10,240 bases of DNA, from NCBI GenBank assembly GCA_020353115.1, contig CP070687.1:2785284-2795523 (forward strand), given 5' to 3'. The notes beneath the pieces are model-generated. The model searched no databases. It was not told the origin of the DNA and was given only the letters and a program-made list of their open reading frames with translations. The position numbers and the translations under genes were made by a program. This document shows, piece after piece, positions 8,601 to 10,240 of this stretch. The stretch is from Bacteroidales bacterium (GTDB lineage Bacteria > Bacteroidota > Bacteroidia > Bacteroidales > VadinHA17). Each line of letters opens with the position of its first letter. Position 1 is the stretch's first letter.

Positions 8601-8943
8601 TGTCACAAATCGTTTTAAAATGATAACCGTTATAGTAACTGAGACCGCCAAATGTTCCGAACCAGAGGTTCCCTCTGCTGTCTTCCAGGATCTTCCTGAT
8701 TTCATTATTGGCCAGTCCATCGTCTTTATCGTAAATGGAGAAGGCAAATCCGTCAAACCGGCAGGCACCGCTTCCCTGCGTTCCCAGCCAGAGATATCCA
8801 CGTGAATCCTGAGCCAGCGAAAGGACCGTGGATTTGGGAAGACCTTCTTCAACGGAATAGACTTTGTAATTGTTAACCTGTGGAAACAATAAAAGGGGGG
8901 TAATAAAGCCCAGAAGCAGGGGAAAAACAAAGGATTTATTCAT
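5653..8943 (-). CDS. Periplasmic two-propeller sensor fused to SpoIIE/PP2C serine phosphatase
   Basis: A 1096-residue one-piece transmembrane sensor. A signal peptide (1-21, MNKSFVFPLLLGFITPLLLF) leads into about 14 Reg_prop repeats, marked by W-x-G/A-T motifs near residues 52, 94, 135, 182, 228, 276, 318, 360, 406, 448, 492, 532 and 628 and a weaker LVGT near 579. Fourteen blades imply two seven-bladed propellers. A Y_Y_Y domain (about 690-765), one membrane helix (about 771-789) and a coiled coil (about 795-850) follow. The C-terminal SpoIIE/PP2C domain (about 865-1096) has probable metal-binding acids D890 (GDFYW), D907 (AADCTGHG), D967 (GMDMA), D1034 (SDGYADQFGG) and D1087/D1088. Inferred function: ligand binding in the periplasm controls dephosphorylation of a cytoplasmic protein, such as an STAS anti-anti-sigma factor; no partner is in this window. 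It has no histidine kinase or AraC domain, unlike hybrid two-component sensors. AGGA directly abuts the ATG, too close for a normal ribosome binding site. Confidence 0.93.
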   Translation of the reverse strand: MNKSFVFPLLLGFITPLLLFPQVNNYKVYSVEEGLPKSTVLSLAQDSRGYLWLGTQGSGACRFDGFAFSIYDKDDGLANNEIRKILEDSRGNLWFGTFGGLSYYNGYHFKTICDTTGLLGNQVLSLLEDSENHIWAGTDQGLNRIEVFGMNDSVRVKTYSYREGLNAYLIFDIYEDRYNRLWLATFTEGIYIVSFDNEEILDVIHLFGGIIPGDNITSIEEDNEGNLWFGTWGTGTFRLEGFTESDPGSITVYNTSGGLADDIVWDIMRDTKERLWFATDKSGILRLDETGFKEYSDKEGFPDNQVFCLLEDMEKNIWAGTINKGLARLIGDHFSHFTEEEGLPADLVFDIEQDSNGDFWLATRGSGLVKMTYTGNKLDFKTYTTEDGLPDNYLNSLSFDRNGNLWIGTMEHGISVFNGEVFTSYTTDDGLTNNQINFILADKQGIVWCGTKYGISRFDGTGFFAITGDNFEILPHNDIQTIIEDGDGNIWIGTYDGLVRFRESQMQTFDEVEGLNHKQVYALSEDGQGNIWIGTYGGGLYRYDASTSEEKPIHEIARDTLLSSNDILSLVFQDDRTLLVGTNKGFDKLTLDTDLNIVNVKSYNKSNGFFGIENNMNSIYRDRDGCIWFGTVKGLTRYDPSVEKINPRPPVIHLGELSLSYMNIDWSSEADSISPWFFLPIDLKLPYHKNHLTFKLSGISLSNPDAVRYKYRLDPQDKEWSPAWQLPIQTFSGISPGDYTFMAIAMSEEGIWNEESFEFRFTIKPPFYQTFWFITLMVLIIIIGIIAYIKYRERKLIREKHILEQKVEERTVEIRRQKSEIEQKNRFLEEANEEITLQKEIIEKKNIDITDSIRYAKRIQEAVLPSEKILQDFMVDSFILNLPKDIVSGDFYWIKQKDGSLIIVAADCTGHGVPGAFMSLLGITFLNEIVERDQVVSPDKILNTLRENVIKHLKQRRIESGSKDGMDMAICTLDTKSKKLSFAGANNPLYLVNKKEVKEIKGNRMPVAIHAKMNRFTHHDIPVMPGDSFYIFSDGYADQFGGPEGKKFKYKRLRELLFRIRDKTMDEQREILLKTHMEWKAEYEQVDDIVIIGFRI

Positions 8944-9213
8944 TCCTGAAAATTCGAAAAAATTAATAAAGCCGGAAAGCGACCCTGTAATACCAGGGGA
9001 TCTGGTTTAATTTCTCCTGTTGTTCCCGATTTTCTCCTGCATCTCCTATTATGCGGGTATGCCATCCCGGATGCCAGTTGAAGAATAAACCGGTCTTGTT
9101 TGCATCAGGGCTTTATTTCCCGGGTAATCTGTTTAAAGATCAACGTATTGCAAGTTACATTATTTCGCAGTTCAAATCAACGATTAACCTGAAAAATTGA
9201 TGAGGATATAACT

Positions 9214-9315
9214 ATGGACACTCCGTACCAGATCCGGTCGGAAAACTCACGGATGATTCCGGTTAGTTCACCTTACCGGGCATTGCCGGGAGAGCCTGTC
9301 AAAGTCATCCGGTGA
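9214..9315 (+). CDS. Possible 33-residue small protein or gene remnant
   Basis: An ATG at 9214 is preceded by GAGGA (9202-9206) at a usable distance, the best-looking ribosome binding site in the window. The product begins MDTPYQIRSENSRMIPVSS and ends PGEPVKVIR. It has no signal peptide, membrane helix or motif that I can name. The TGA stop is directly followed by a second ATG (9316) that opens 14 codons ending at 9360. It is on the strand opposite to both neighbours. It could be a real small gene, a leader peptide, the remains of a longer gene, or chance. Confidence 0.25.
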   Translation: MDTPYQIRSENSRMIPVSSPYRALPGEPVKVIR

Positions 9316-9464
9316 ATGAAAGCCATGATTGGCGGTAAATGTGATAGGCAATACTACTAGCCCGGGAGATTTTCGGATATTGATAGGCGGGGGTGCAAAG
9401 AATAAGAATAAGGAATCTCGCTCCCTTACAAATCTCCATTGGTGGGTGAATAACGAACTTTATA

Positions 9465-9485
9465 CACCCTCCTTTTGGAGGGGTG
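9465..9485 (-). terminator. Hairpin downstream of the DUF4097-like gene
   Basis: CACCCTCC (9465-9472), a TTTT loop (9473-9476) and GGAGGGGTG (9477-9485) form a stem of eight pairs with one bulged G. It lies 58 bp past the stop codon of the minus-strand beta-repeat gene. Read on the minus strand, it is followed by TATAAAGTT, not a T-run, so termination would be weak or factor-assisted. It may simply be a short dispersed palindrome. Confidence 0.35.
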
Positions 9486-9543
9486 ATGTTTGGAAAAGGG
9501 AATACGGGAATCCCGGAGGACTAATTCTTCCTGCCTTCCAAAG

Positions 9544-10240
9544 CTAATTTTTCACCCTAATTGTCCCGGTCACTGTTCTCATTTTAATTTCTGGGAAATC
9601 AGAGGTGACCCGGCATCTCTTTTTGATATAATCAGCCTGTTTGCCAAAATCTTCTTCACCCCTGTAGGTATTCAAATCATCCTGGAAGACTAGTTCCTCA
9701 TCAAAAGTGAAAGGACAAATGATTTTTCCTTTATCGGCTCGTGCTATGAATTCAAAACTGCCGGCAATATCCTGACCGTTAAAATCCAGTACGGCATTTC
9801 CACTGCCGGTTTTGAGCTCCAGATCATACATCAGCGTTTCTTTAAGTGAGATGTTAATATCTCCCGAATTGCTGCTGAAATTACTTGCATCGGTGATCAT
9901 AATATCTTCAGCATTAATGTTTTCACTGGTTGAACTTATACTGAACGAGCCTGCGACATGAGTAAAATCGATTTTTGCCGAGGCAGAAGAGAAATTGAGT
10001 GTACCCTCGGAATTGGTTACGCTGAAATTCCCTGAGGCTGTTGATACCCGAAAATTCCCAATGCAATCCATAACCAACAATTCCAGTTCAGCAGCATCCA
10101 GGTTAGCGGATCCCCGAAAATTATTTATTTCAATATTCCCTGTGGCACCATCGCATCGCAGGATTGTTCCTGAGGGGATCCTTATGGTCCATACATAAGT
10201 GCTTTTGGGTGTCGGTGAATCCGGATCATAATGAATCGCT
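9544..10240 (-). CDS. DUF4097-like putative adhesin, beta-repeat protein (5' partial)
   Basis: The reading frame is open to the window edge with no stop, so the start lies beyond 10240; 231 residues are visible. The TTG at 10080 is internal, since coding-type sequence continues upstream (TIRIPSGTILRCDGATGNIEI). Short beta-strand units of about 20 residues recur, with Gly-Asn/Ser-hydrophobic starts such as GNIEINNF, GNFRVSTA, GNFSVTNS and GDINISL, the pattern of the DUF4097 'putative adhesin' beta-helix. The end (about 205-231) returns to a strand-rich GTIRVKN finish. Family members are usually exported and in Bacteroidota often lie beside sigma/anti-sigma genes; neither a signal peptide nor such neighbours are visible here. 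Function is not established. Two Cys residues are in the visible N-terminal half. Confidence 0.7.
   Translation of the reverse strand, partial: AIHYDPDSPTPKSTYVWTIRIPSGTILRCDGATGNIEINNFRGSANLDAAELELLVMDCIGNFRVSTASGNFSVTNSEGTLNFSSASAKIDFTHVAGSFSISSTSENINAEDIMITDASNFSSNSGDINISLKETLMYDLELKTGSGNAVLDFNGQDIAGSFEFIARADKGKIICPFTFDEELVFQDDLNTYRGEEDFGKQADYIKKRCRVTSDFPEIKMRTVTGTIRVKN

Larger units (their letters stand above)
8944..9543. other. Intergenic stretch without a convincing large gene
   Basis: These 600 bases lie upstream of the sensor phosphatase and downstream of the DUF4097-like gene, both on the minus strand, so a promoter for the phosphatase should lie here; I could not find a clear Bacteroidota TAnnTTTG element. 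The stretch contains a small hairpin (CCCTG at 8983-8987 with CAGGG at 8994-8998), a 33-codon plus-strand ORF at 9214-9315 and a hairpin at 9465-9485. A 72-codon plus-strand frame from a TTG at 9329 to 9547 is open but shows no domain and runs slightly into the neighbouring gene. Confidence 0.55.

Noticed and set aside
5653..8943. Regularly spaced similar segments suggestive of a DNA repeat array
   Set aside because: The periodicity follows the encoded propeller blades (W-x-G-T motifs) and the DNA copies are diverged, so this is neither CRISPR nor tandem DNA repeat.
8983..8998. CCCTG/CAGGG hairpin upstream of the sensor phosphatase as a regulatory element
   Set aside because: Only five pairs and no associated riboswitch or attenuator motif; too weak to call.
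9329..9547. 72-codon plus-strand frame starting with TTG in the 8944-9543 gap
   Set aside because: It has a rare start codon, no visible ribosome binding site, Trp-rich unlikely composition from the hairpin region, and overlaps the end of the opposite gene.
9544..10080. A 178-residue protein starting at 10080
   Set aside because: The TTG lies inside a frame that continues to the window edge with matching beta-repeat sequence.

Overview
The window looks like a chromosomal piece of a member of the Bacteroidota, probably a Bacteroidales/Marinilabiliales-type bacterium. The evidence is protein architecture: an OmpA-family envelope protein with a PD40-type propeller end and a carboxypeptidase-regulatory-like domain (PorE-like order), a giant periplasmic Reg_prop/Y_Y_Y sensor, a Tat-exported Gfo/Idh/MocA oxidoreductase, and a DUF4097-type beta-repeat protein. 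Shine-Dalgarno sequences are weak or absent before most genes, which also fits this phylum. No tRNA, rRNA, CRISPR array, transposase or phage gene was seen.

Layout. Positions 1-1452 (+) hold the 3' two-thirds or so of an OmpA-family protein whose C-terminus carries two SPOR-like repeats. A 443-bp non-coding stretch (1453-1895) with a nested hairpin separates it from a convergent block of four minus-strand genes. In transcription order these are a 1096-residue sensor phosphatase (8943-5653), a Tat-signal Gfo/Idh/MocA oxidoreductase (5572-4097), a short-chain dehydrogenase (4021-3146) and an alanine racemase with a twin-arginine leader (3110-1896). The gaps between them are 80, 74 and 35 bp, so read-through is possible, although only the last pair is close enough to look like a tight operon. 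A 600-bp stretch (8944-9543) follows with no convincing large gene, only a 33-codon mini-ORF and a hairpin. The right edge (9544-10240, minus) is the 3' part of a DUF4097-like beta-repeat protein.

How the genes fit together. The window is envelope-centred: PG-binding OmpA/SPOR modules, two predicted Tat-exported enzymes, a periplasmic 14-blade sensor that signals through a cytoplasmic PP2C phosphatase, and a predicted surface or periplasmic beta-helix protein. No shared pathway is proven for the racemase, SDR and oxidoreductase.

The most unusual points are a GC-rich, in-frame insert of about 29 codons in the conserved C-terminus of the oxidoreductase, a Tat-type alanine racemase whose usual CMDQ-type motif is replaced, and the tandem SPOR-like tail on the OmpA protein. 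I do not see clear evidence for a complete new defence or mobile system here.
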